DNA from: Bacillota bacterium
Lineage (GTDB): Bacteria > Bacillota > Clostridia > Lachnospirales > CAG-274
DNA: 5,194 nt
Assembly (NCBI GenBank): GCA_017627115.1
Contig: JAGAHK010000119.1
Location: 1-5,194 of the forward strand
Reading direction: 5' to 3'
Shown one piece after another: positions 1 to 5,194 of this stretch (its first letter is position 1; each line of letters begins with the position of its first letter). The position numbers and the translations under genes were made by a program. The notes under the pieces are model-generated. The model saw nothing but the letters and a program-made list of their open reading frames with translations, ran no database searches and was not told the origin of the DNA.

Positions 1-2
1 AA

Positions 3-8
3 CTCTCC
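3..8 (-). promoter_or_regulatory. Possible ribosome binding site for a gene starting left of the window
   Basis: Read on the minus strand this is GGAGAG, preceded by an A-rich leader. If it is a Shine-Dalgarno sequence, the start codon would lie just beyond the left edge. An ATG at 8-10 (minus) could alternatively be the start, but nothing resembling a good ribosome binding site precedes it. The start of such a gene cannot be seen, so this is weak. Confidence 0.2.
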
Positions 9-20
9 ATATCTTTATTT

Positions 21-46
21 CACAAATAACACGCTTTTTATTTGTG
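21..46. repeat. 9-bp perfect inverted repeat with 8-nt loop
   Basis: The arms CACAAATAA (21-29) and TTATTTGTG (38-46) are exact reverse complements around an 8-nt spacer. If a minus-strand gene starts just left of the window, the repeat would lie a few tens of bases upstream of it and could be a leader hairpin or a repressor operator. The arms are A+T-rich, so a chance origin is possible. Confidence 0.35.
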
Positions 47-51
47 CAAAA

Positions 52-88
52 TGTTCAAAGGGCTAAAAAAAGCTGATATTTTTGAACA
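52..88. repeat. Nested inverted repeat (TGTTCAAA/TTTGAACA)
   Basis: The 8-bp outer arms TGTTCAAA (52-59) and TTTGAACA (81-88) are perfect reverse complements. Inside them GCT (62-64) and AGC (71-73) can pair around a run of As, giving an interrupted stem-loop. Together with the adjacent repeat at 21-46 it would form two consecutive hairpins in a minus-strand leader. The right arm also contributes the TTGAAC of a candidate plus-strand promoter. Confidence 0.3.
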
Positions 89-110
89 AATTGAGAAATA
101 ATTATATAAA
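82..110 (+). promoter_or_regulatory. Candidate plus-strand sigma-A-type promoter
   Basis: TTGAAC (82-87) and TATAAA (105-110) are separated by exactly 17 bp, close to the consensus for a vegetative promoter, with a start expected near 117. No plus-strand gene follows before 1296, so if active it would make a short RNA ending at the hairpin and T-run near 301. In sequence this A+T-rich, such matches arise easily by chance. Confidence 0.3.
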
Positions 111-133
111 ATACGGGTAAAAAAAACGTTCAA
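101..133 (-). promoter_or_regulatory. Candidate minus-strand promoter toward the left edge
   Basis: On the minus strand TTGAAC (133-128) is followed after 17 bp by TTTATA (110-105). A perfect TATAAT sits at 106-101, but it is 21 bp from that -35. A transcript would run left through the two inverted repeats toward the possible ribosome binding site at 3-8, giving a leader of roughly 90 nt. This is inferred from motifs only. Confidence 0.25.
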
Positions 134-241
134 TTCATACCAAAAGCACAAACAAGTGAAAAAAAAGGCAGTTTTAACAACATTACAATAAATTGCAGGC
201 TTTTTTTTGTTAAATTCATAAGTTTTAAAGATAAAAATTAT

Positions 242-301
242 CCATATATAGGACTTTACGACCCGATTTTGCCCCTATATATAGTGGTATGTCCTTTTTT
301 T
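242..301. terminator. Imperfect hairpin with T7 run at the end of the YitT-family gene
   Basis: CCATATATAGG (242-252) pairs with 274-287 to give 11 base pairs with a 3-nt bulge (283-285) and a 21-nt loop. On the plus strand a competing stem AGGAC (250-254)/GTCCT (291-295) abuts the T7 run at 295-301. On the minus strand the hairpin lies just after the YitT-family stop and is followed 4 nt later by T5 (237-233). It may terminate the YitT-family transcript, a plus-strand RNA, or both. The stem is weak and the T-runs are not ideally placed. Confidence 0.35.
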
Positions 302-1148
302 ACGAAAATTCTCCCATAACCTCCCTTACATCAGCAACGAACATAAAAGCGTGAGGATCAACCGAAGATACTATTTCTTTCACCTCTGCCGCCTGCCTTT
401 TGGATATAACTATCATTACTACATTTTTCGCACTTCCAGTATATGCGCCCTCTCCGTTCAGAAGTGTTGCGCCGCGGTGCAGGCGCCGCATAAGACATTC
501 GGCAGTTTTATATGCTTTGTCGGTCATAATAAAAGCAACACGCGCAAAATTAAGACCTTCAAGTACAAGGTTTGCCGCCTTTGTGGAAACATACACCGCC
601 ACAATGCTGTACATGGCTTTTTGTACACCAAAAACGAACATACCACAGATTATGACAGCAAGGTCTATGATAAAAATGAGTGCAGCTATGCCCACACCGC
701 GTATTTTTTCGCGCAGTATCGCCGCAAGCAGGTCACTGCCGCCCGTTGTCGCACCGCCCGAAAGCACAAGCCCCATACCAAGTCCCATTACCGCGCCGCC
801 GAATACGGCATTTATAAAATCATCATCTTCCTGCAAAAGAGAGGGAATATACTGCATTATATTCTGCACTATATTAAGGAAGAAACTCAAAAGCAAAGTC
901 CCGATAAGTGTTTTTATAACAAAGCTCCTGCCGAGCCTTGCCCTTGCAAGCACTATAAGAGGGATATTTACTGCAAGATTAGTAAACCAAAGCGGTATCG
1001 CAAAAGGCAAAAACCGCAGACTCAACGCCTTTACTATAACAGCCACGCCCGATGCTCCGCCCGTAACAAGGCTTGCAGGCGACAAAAAAATAACAAGCGC
1101 AGCCGCCATAAGAAACGCTCCCAAAACAACAGACAGGACTCGACGCAT
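300..1148 (-). CDS. YitT family membrane protein (YitT membrane domain plus DUF2179)
   Basis: This is a 282-residue integral membrane protein of the YitT family (common Bacillus paralogues: YitT, YqfU, YvjA). It acts in the cytoplasmic membrane; the family's substrate is not established. About five hydrophobic segments are visible (residues ~4-24, 48-68, 78-98, 113-131 and 153-174). They carry the family's glycine-rich motifs: SPASLVTGGASG near residues 23-34 and SGGATTGGSDLL near 130-141. Residues ~200-282 match the soluble C-terminal DUF2179 domain, with RGATLLNGEGAYTG at 225-238 and the DPHAF motif at 264-268. The start at 1148 is chosen because GGAGGTGG lies 4 nt upstream (7 nt counted from the GGAGG core). 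A start at 1208 would add 20 non-hydrophobic residues encoded across that ribosome binding site. Length is normal for the family. It is transcribed divergently from the YfhO-family gene and appears to be monocistronic within the window. Confidence 0.93.
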   Translation of the reverse strand: MRRVLSVVLGAFLMAAALVIFLSPASLVTGGASGVAVIVKALSLRFLPFAIPLWFTNLAVNIPLIVLARARLGRSFVIKTLIGTLLLSFFLNIVQNIMQYIPSLLQEDDDFINAVFGGAVMGLGMGLVLSGGATTGGSDLLAAILREKIRGVGIAALIFIIDLAVIICGMFVFGVQKAMYSIVAVYVSTKAANLVLEGLNFARVAFIMTDKAYKTAECLMRRLHRGATLLNGEGAYTGSAKNVVMIVISKRQAAEVKEIVSSVDPHAFMFVADVREVMGEFS

Positions 1149-1152
1149 AATT

Positions 1153-1160
1153 CCACCTCC
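1153..1160 (-). promoter_or_regulatory. Ribosome binding site that fixes the YitT-family start
   Basis: On the minus strand the sequence is GGAGGTGG followed by AATT and ATG. This is an almost perfect anti-Shine-Dalgarno match, and it decides in favour of the internal ATG at 1148 over the in-frame ATG at 1208. Confidence 0.85.
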
Positions 1161-1167
1161 GATATGA

Positions 1168-1195
1168 TATATACTGATTTTGCCCGTTTTTTCAA
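1168..1195 (-). promoter_or_regulatory. Candidate promoter for the YitT-family gene
   Basis: On the minus strand TTGAAA (1195-1190) precedes TATATA (1173-1168) by 16 bp; an alternative -10, TATATC (1171-1166), gives 18 bp. Transcription would start only a few bases upstream of the ribosome binding site, making a very short leader. The fit is fair rather than strong. Confidence 0.35.
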
Positions 1196-1210
1196 ATAAT
1201 AAACGCACAC

Positions 1211-1239
1211 TTGTAATTTGGATATTTGTATGCTAAAAT
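1211..1239 (+). promoter_or_regulatory. Extended -10 promoter for the YfhO-family gene
   Basis: TTGTAA (1211-1216) is followed after exactly 17 bp by TAAAAT (1234-1239), with a TG at 1231-1232 forming an extended -10 (TGCTAAAAT). The expected start is near 1246, giving a leader of about 50 nt before the ATG. It is the best promoter match in the window and is correctly placed and oriented. No operator-like repeat is visible around it. Confidence 0.6.
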
Positions 1240-1281
1240 TATATTAAACACGGCAGAATAAGTGCCGAAAACGCAAAAATC

Positions 1282-1288
1282 GGGGTGG
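1282..1288 (+). promoter_or_regulatory. Ribosome binding site of the YfhO-family gene
   Basis: GGGGTGG lies 7 nt upstream of the ATG at 1296 and resembles the GGAGGTGG used by the divergent gene. It supports this start, which is also followed immediately by a lysine-rich stretch and the first membrane segment. Confidence 0.75.
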
Positions 1289-1295
1289 TATTATT

Positions 1296-3959
1296 ATGAA
1301 AAAAACAAAAATAAATGAGGTGCTGCTTGCACCGCTGATAACACTGATCGTGCTGTTTGTTGTTTTTGCGGTAAAACGGATATATCCGTTCGGCAGCCTG
1401 ACCATTGATCAGTACGGCATGAGCGAAGCGCAGCTGCCTATGTATGCACACACATGGGATGTACTGCACGGAAGGGCATCTTTGTATTATGACTTGCTGA
1501 CAGGCGCAGGCAGTGACCTTTATATGAGTCTCGGCTTTTATTTATCAAGTCCTCTCAATCTGTTTTTCCTGTTTGTCGGCAGAGACAGGCTACTTGAGAG
1601 CATGTCGCTTTTTCTTGCGCTGAAACTTATGCTTGCGGCGGCATCGCAGGCATATTATATGAAGAAAACATACGGCACGTCTTTTGCACAAAACACGGCA
1701 GCCGCACTGTTTTACTCATTCTGCGGCTATATGGTGCAGCACTATTCCAATATTTTTTATTTAGATACCGTAATAATGTTTCCGCTTGTTATGCACGGTC
1801 TGCATCTGCTTATAAAAGAAAGAAAAGGCTTTCTTTATCATTTTCTCACCTGGCTCATGCTGATAACAAACCCATATCTTGGTGCTATGGTGCTTGTATT
1901 TATTGTGTTCTACGTATTCGGATACATATGGTTCTTTGAGGAAAAGGACGAAAGAAAGCGCATAACGGCGCAGCTTGGGCAATATACACTTATAGCGTTG
2001 CTTGTTTCCATGGTCGTTATTTGTCCTGCCGTTTTCAAATGGCTGCGTTCAGCGCGTATGGAACTGCTTGCGCGTGTTTCCTATACCGACCTGCTGCGTT
2101 CTTCGGCTATTGACACACAGGGCAGCAAGCTGTTTATGCTTTGCGGTTCGGAGATAGGCTTTGCGGCTTTCCTTGCAGCCTGTTCCAAAATAAAGATGAT
2201 GAACAAACGGGAAACACGCAGGTTGAGCTTCCATACATACCTTATCGTCTTACTTATGCTGCCCATTGCAATAGACAGCATAGGATATTTATGGAATATG
2301 GGTACCGATACAGGTATTCCGCTGCGATCTGCTTTTATGCTGACCTTTGTGCTGCTTGACTTTTTCGGATACTCTTCGGCAGACGGTCAATTCAATATAG
2401 ACGTTAAAAAAAATCAGGAAAGGCTTGTTGTTTTCACCTCTGTGATAATGGCGGTACTGTCTCTGTTTATGTTTTTACTGCTGTATCAGCACGCTGAAAC
2501 GGGTGTTTTCAATCGAACGGGCAAGCTGTTGTTTCTGCCGCTTTTTGCATCCTCGGTACTGTTTTGCTGTCTTATTGCGGGCATAAAAAACAAAAAAGGC
2601 GCCAATATTGCGCTGCTTATTTTTGCGGTGCTTCATTCAACGGCTTTATGTATTGATTTTATCGTTCCTTTGGGTACGGATAATATTGTAACATCGGAAT
2701 ATTTTGACAGTCTGGCAATGAAAAAAGCCTTTGAACTTCCGCAGGATAACCTGTCGAGAGTTAAAGTTACCTACCCTGATATTTACGCCAATTATCCGCT
2801 GGTCATGGGTTCTGCGGGGATTTCGACAAAAACGAATGAGGCATCAAAAGAATATGTAAATCAGATGGCTGCAATGGGCTATACCACTTATTGCGAGCGT
2901 GTTTCGGACACAGGCGGCACTGTATTTTCGGATGCGCTGATGAATGTAAAATATATGATCTCGCAGAACGAGCTTGAACCTGCGTTTTACGAGAAAATTG
3001 GCGAATCGGGCAGTTATAAACTTTACAAATGCAAATTCACCCTGCCGTTTGGAATGATACTTCCGCAGAAATTTCTTAACACAAGTTTTGCAAAGAAAGG
3101 GTTGGATAATCAGAACCTTATTTACGGCGCTATGTGGAATTTTGTTGACCCCCTGTTTAAAGTATACAACAATGACGATATTCTTAAAAACGAAAACACA
3201 AAGGTCACAAACAATGGTGATAAAACGCTTTTCAGTTTCGATCTTGATATCAAGGGCAGGCAGACACTTTATATGAACGCTCTTGAAGGTATGGAATACT
3301 TCAGCTATGAGGTCACTGTAAATGACCGCAGCAAGGTTATCACCTATTCGGATATTGACTCGGCATATACCTACCCTTCGGTTTACAACAACGGCATTGT
3401 CGAGCTTGGTACATTTACGGACGAAACGGTCAGAGTGAATATTCTGACGAATGATATTGAACTTTCGGGGCTGCGTTTAGCTGCAATGGATCATCTTAAA
3501 CTTAAAGCGCTTGAAAGACGTTACCGCGAAAGCTGCGCCAATACCGCGGAAGCAAGCAAAAACAAGATACATTTAACGGCAGCCTCGGGCAGCGGCCTTA
3601 TGCTGATACCCGTTGAATACAGCGAGAATTGGAAAGGTGAGATAAACGGACAGCCGACCGATATTTTCCCCGTTCTGAACGGTGCGTTCATGGGTGTACA
3701 TGTTGACGGCGAAAACCTCGATATCAAGCTCACATACATACCCGTACAGCTTTATGCAGGCATTATAGTTTCACTTATAGGCCTGCTGTTTGTGTTCTGG
3801 TCATATGTCAGGATAAAAGAAAACCTCGACTGGGCAAACGCCAAAATACTGCGTTTTATCGCTTATCCGCTGTTTAATCTGACAGCGGCAGTATTCTTTG
3901 TTATTATGTATATAATACCAACAGGCGCTTACATACTCCGACTTTTAAGGATACTATAA
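1296..3959 (+). CDS. YfhO family GT-C-type membrane protein, probable envelope glycosyltransferase
   Basis: An 887-residue polytopic membrane protein, close in length to Bacillus subtilis YfhO. A positively charged N-terminus (MKKTK) leads into the first membrane helix (~9-27), then an outer loop containing IDQY at 37-40, at the place of the conserved acidic residue of GT-C enzymes. The family-typical FYLSSPLNLF follows at 81-90. Many more hydrophobic segments run to about residue 456. A large soluble, probably extracytoplasmic domain spans ~460-812; its end resembles other YfhO proteins (PVEYSENWKGEINGQ at 772-786, LTYIPVQ at 812-818). It is followed by a helix at ~819-838 and an additional one at ~855-885. 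In Bacillus and Listeria, YfhO-type proteins are implicated in transferring sugars from undecaprenyl-phosphate carriers onto teichoic acids, usually with a CsbB-like partner. No partner gene is visible here, so donor and acceptor are unknown. It has its own promoter and a strong terminator, suggesting a single-gene unit. Confidence 0.92.
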   Translation: MKKTKINEVLLAPLITLIVLFVVFAVKRIYPFGSLTIDQYGMSEAQLPMYAHTWDVLHGRASLYYDLLTGAGSDLYMSLGFYLSSPLNLFFLFVGRDRLLESMSLFLALKLMLAAASQAYYMKKTYGTSFAQNTAAALFYSFCGYMVQHYSNIFYLDTVIMFPLVMHGLHLLIKERKGFLYHFLTWLMLITNPYLGAMVLVFIVFYVFGYIWFFEEKDERKRITAQLGQYTLIALLVSMVVICPAVFKWLRSARMELLARVSYTDLLRSSAIDTQGSKLFMLCGSEIGFAAFLAACSKIKMMNKRETRRLSFHTYLIVLLMLPIAIDSIGYLWNMGTDTGIPLRSAFMLTFVLLDFFGYSSADGQFNIDVKKNQERLVVFTSVIMAVLSLFMFLLLYQHAETGVFNRTGKLLFLPLFASSVLFCCLIAGIKNKKGANIALLIFAVLHSTALCIDFIVPLGTDNIVTSEYFDSLAMKKAFELPQDNLSRVKVTYPDIYANYPLVMGSAGISTKTNEASKEYVNQMAAMGYTTYCERVSDTGGTVFSDALMNVKYMISQNELEPAFYEKIGESGSYKLYKCKFTLPFGMILPQKFLNTSFAKKGLDNQNLIYGAMWNFVDPLFKVYNNDDILKNENTKVTNNGDKTLFSFDLDIKGRQTLYMNALEGMEYFSYEVTVNDRSKVITYSDIDSAYTYPSVYNNGIVELGTFTDETVRVNILTNDIELSGLRLAAMDHLKLKALERRYRESCANTAEASKNKIHLTAASGSGLMLIPVEYSENWKGEINGQPTDIFPVLNGAFMGVHVDGENLDIKLTYIPVQLYAGIIVSLIGLLFVFWSYVRIKENLDWANAKILRFIAYPLFNLTAAVFFVIMYIIPTGAYILRLLRIL

Positions 3960-3998
3960 CCAATAAAAACTATCATCTTAATCGACTTTATCGACAGC

Positions 3999-4032
3999 AA
4001 AAAAGGCTCCGTCCAAATGGACGGAGCCTTTT
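3999..4032. terminator. Bidirectional intrinsic terminator between convergent genes
   Basis: AAAAGGCTCCGTCC (4001-4014) and GGACGGAGCCTTTT (4019-4032) form a perfect 14-bp stem with the 4-nt loop AAAT; the core 10 bp are G+C-rich. On the minus strand the stem core is followed by T6 (4004-3999), serving the SLH gene that ends at 4046. On the plus strand it is followed by T4, serving the YfhO-family gene that ends at 3959. The longer T-run suggests more efficient termination in the SLH direction. Confidence 0.93.
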
Positions 4033-4045
4033 AATAAGCTAATTA

Positions 4046-5194
4046 TTACTCAGCCTCTGCAATGATGTCTTCAAAAAGTTCATCAAATTCCTTTAAAGAA
4101 ACGTTAGCCTTAGCTGCGTCTTCTTCGCTCATATCTTCAGAGATAGTAGCGTAAAGTTCTTCAAATTCAGCTTTTCTTGCATCATAGTTCTTCTTGACGT
4201 CATCCTTAAGGTCCTTGTAGTAGTCAGCGTCGATCTCATCAACGTCAGCCTTAACGTGAGCAGCAAGCTTAACAACGTCAGCAACTGCTGTTGTTTCGTC
4301 AGAAGATGCTTCTTCAACGATCTCGTCTACTACTTCTTCAGCTGAAACACCTCTTTCAGCAGCCATTGCAACTACCTGGTCATAAACCTGTGCAATAAGA
4401 ACTGCAAGCTGTGCTCTGTTCATGTAAACCTTAGGTTCAAAGTTAGCGCCTGTACCAACAACCATACCCTTGTCAACAAGGTAAGCTGTGTAAGGAGCTG
4501 CCCACCAGGAGATCTCATCGCGGTCAGCGAATACAGAAAGGTTATCCTGGCTTGTAGTTGTAACAGTCTCGCCTAAGAACTCGAATGTCTTAGCAACGAG
4601 TACCATCATTTCTTCTCTTGTGCAGTAGTTTTCAGGCTTGAATGTATCATCGCCGTAACCGCTTGCGATACCTACTTCGTAAGCAACACCAACGGGGTTG
4701 TAGTAATACTTGTTAGCTGCAACGTCGCTGAAGTTGAACTTAGCAGTACCTGTGATACCAAGAGTATTGTTGATCATGATGATGAAGTCTGCTCTCTTGC
4801 AAGGTGCGCTCGGTGCGTACATATTGTCGCCAACACCGTTTACGATACCAAGTTCAGCAAGCTTCATGATAGAGTCATGTGCCCAATGTGATGCAGGAAC
4901 ATCAACGAACTCATTTACAGACTTTGTAGCTGTAGGAGGATTGATAACTACGTCCTGACCATTCTTGCCAACTACAACGAAGCTCTTGCCGTCGCCGACA
5001 TATGTGCTTCTGCTTGAAGTTGTAGGTTCTACAGAAGATTCTGTAGTTGTTGTGGAAGACTTTGTCAAGCTTGAGCTTGAACCGCCGCCACCGCCGCCAC
5101 CAGATGTTCTTCTGGTAACGATAACGATTGTAGTTTCAACAGAAACAGACTCTGCCTCTGTTGTAGCTTCAGTTGTTACATCAGCTGCTGCTGT
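4046..5194 (-). CDS. SLH-domain cell-surface protein, C-terminal part (5' end outside window)
   Basis: The frame is open from the right edge to tandem TAA TAA stops, giving 382 visible residues. The TTG at 5066-5068 is an ordinary internal leucine: the 42 codons upstream stay in frame and have the same surface-protein character. In order: a Thr/Glu-rich stretch and a probable beta-strand (residues 1-30), seven glycines and four serines (32-42), a Ser/Thr-rich linker (43-65), three SLH repeats (about 96-147, 153-208 and 220-275), then an acidic, probably helical tail (276-382). SLH repeats anchor exported proteins non-covalently to secondary cell-wall polymers. The repeats keep the arginine of the TRAE-like motif as KRAD, TREE and NRAQ. 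The signal peptide and the N-terminal functional domain are off the window, so the protein's main role is unknown. Lysine is mostly AAG here, whereas the YfhO-family gene mostly uses AAA, which fits an abundant surface protein. Confidence 0.93.
   Translation of the reverse strand, partial: TAAADVTTEATTEAESVSVETTIVIVTRRTSGGGGGGGSSSSLTKSSTTTTESSVEPTTSSRSTYVGDGKSFVVVGKNGQDVVINPPTATKSVNEFVDVPASHWAHDSIMKLAELGIVNGVGDNMYAPSAPCKRADFIIMINNTLGITGTAKFNFSDVAANKYYYNPVGVAYEVGIASGYGDDTFKPENYCTREEMMVLVAKTFEFLGETVTTTSQDNLSVFADRDEISWWAAPYTAYLVDKGMVVGTGANFEPKVYMNRAQLAVLIAQVYDQVVAMAAERGVSAEEVVDEIVEEASSDETTAVADVVKLAAHVKADVDEIDADYYKDLKDDVKKNYDARKAEFEELYATISEDMSEEDAAKANVSLKEFDELFEDIIAEAE
4376..4909 (-). other. Three tandem SLH repeats in the surface protein
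   Basis: Repeat 1 (4909-4754) begins FVDVPASHWA and has GIVNG and KRAD. Repeat 2 (4738-4571) begins FSDV and has GIASGYGDDTFKP and TREE. Repeat 3 (4537-4376) has WWAAPYTAYLVDKGMVVG, FEPK and NRAQ. Three repeats are the usual number for a complete SLH trimer that binds the wall polymer. Two cysteines, at visible residues 132 and 191, sit directly before KRAD and TREE. Confidence 0.92.
5009..5101 (-). other. Poly-Gly/Ser and Thr-rich flexible linker
   Basis: Seven glycine codons (5101-5081), made of the 9-mer GGTGGCGGC twice plus GGT, are followed by four serines and a stretch dominated by Ser and Thr. Glycine-run linkers of this kind are common in clostridial surface proteins between an extracellular domain and the SLH anchor. 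The short codon repeat is prone to slippage, so linker length may vary between strains. Confidence 0.8.

Larger units (their letters stand above)
1..299. other. AT-rich intergenic region with no convincing gene
   Basis: About 73% A+T by direct count. No open frame here has both a start codon and a ribosome binding site. The stretch holds two inverted repeats near the left end, homopolymer runs (A8 at 159-166, T8 at 201-208), an 8-bp inverted repeat TTTAACAA/TTGTTAAA (173-180 and 207-214), promoter-like hexamers around 82-133 and a hairpin with a T7 run at 242-301. It could be the leader of a minus-strand gene beginning just left of the window, the 3' region of the YitT-family gene, a small plus-strand RNA, or some combination. 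The sequence alone does not decide. Confidence 0.7.

Noticed and set aside
51..101. A 16-codon plus-strand frame starting ATG at 51 (MFKGLKKADIFEQIEK)
   Set aside because: It looks peptide-like, but no ribosome binding site precedes it and it coincides with the inverted repeat at 52-88. Nothing else supports translation.
159..208. A8G (159-167) / CT8 (200-208) inverted repeat as an intrinsic terminator
   Set aside because: The stem is almost entirely A:T with at most two more G:C pairs after a bulge and a loop over 20 nt, so it is probably a product of homopolymer runs.
351..1199. Long plus-strand open frames opposite the YitT-family gene (351-1199 and 400-1167)
   Set aside because: Their translations are low-complexity, rich in Lys, Arg, Cys, His or Ser, with no recognisable domain and no ribosome binding site. 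The minus strand encodes a clear family protein with all its motifs, so these are antisense shadows.
1149..1208. Upstream ATG at 1208 as the start of the YitT-family protein
   Set aside because: It has no good ribosome binding site, its extra 20 residues are not membrane-like, and it would translate through the GGAGGTGG that serves the ATG at 1148.
4710..4958. Plus-strand frame opposite the SLH repeats
   Set aside because: It is antisense to a strongly supported SLH coding region and has no ribosome binding site or recognisable product.
1..5194. CRISPR array, tRNA or rRNA genes, transposase or attachment sites
   Set aside because: No regularly spaced repeats, cloverleaf-like segments, rRNA-like stretches, transposase motifs or paired direct-repeat boundaries were seen on either strand by eye.

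Overview
The window looks like a piece of a Gram-positive, low-to-moderate GC Clostridia chromosome, plausibly an Oscillospiraceae/Ruminococcus-type anaerobe. This rests on strong GGAGG-type ribosome binding sites, the pairing of YitT-family and YfhO-family membrane proteins, and an S-layer-homology (SLH) surface protein with a poly-glycine linker. The lineage is inferred from gene content only; no rRNA or other marker is present.

Layout from left to right. Positions 1-299 are about 73% A+T and hold no convincing gene. They contain several inverted repeats, promoter-like hexamers on both strands and a terminator-like hairpin ending in a T7 run that touches the stop codon of the next gene. Positions 300-1148 (minus) encode a 282-residue YitT-family membrane protein with a C-terminal DUF2179 domain. 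A 147-bp divergent intergenic region (1149-1295) carries the ribosome binding sites of both flanking genes, a good extended -10 promoter for the plus strand and a weaker candidate for the minus strand. Positions 1296-3959 (plus) encode an 887-residue YfhO-family GT-C-type membrane protein. An 86-bp convergent gap holds a perfect 14-bp stem with a 4-nt loop, a bidirectional intrinsic terminator. Positions 4046-5194 (minus) are the C-terminal 382 residues of a secreted cell-wall protein: a Gly/Ser/Thr linker, three SLH repeats and an unusual acidic C-terminal tail. Its reading frame stays open to the right edge, so its true start lies outside the window.

The common theme is the cell envelope: a small integral membrane protein of unknown function, a probable extracytoplasmic glycosyltransferase that may decorate a wall polymer, and an SLH protein that would bind such a polymer. 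Each gene is its own transcription unit (divergent, then convergent), so the functional link is suggestive only. I did not find a clear novel system. The points most worth checking are the post-SLH acidic tail, the paired cysteines in SLH1 and SLH2, and the possible small RNA in the left intergenic region.
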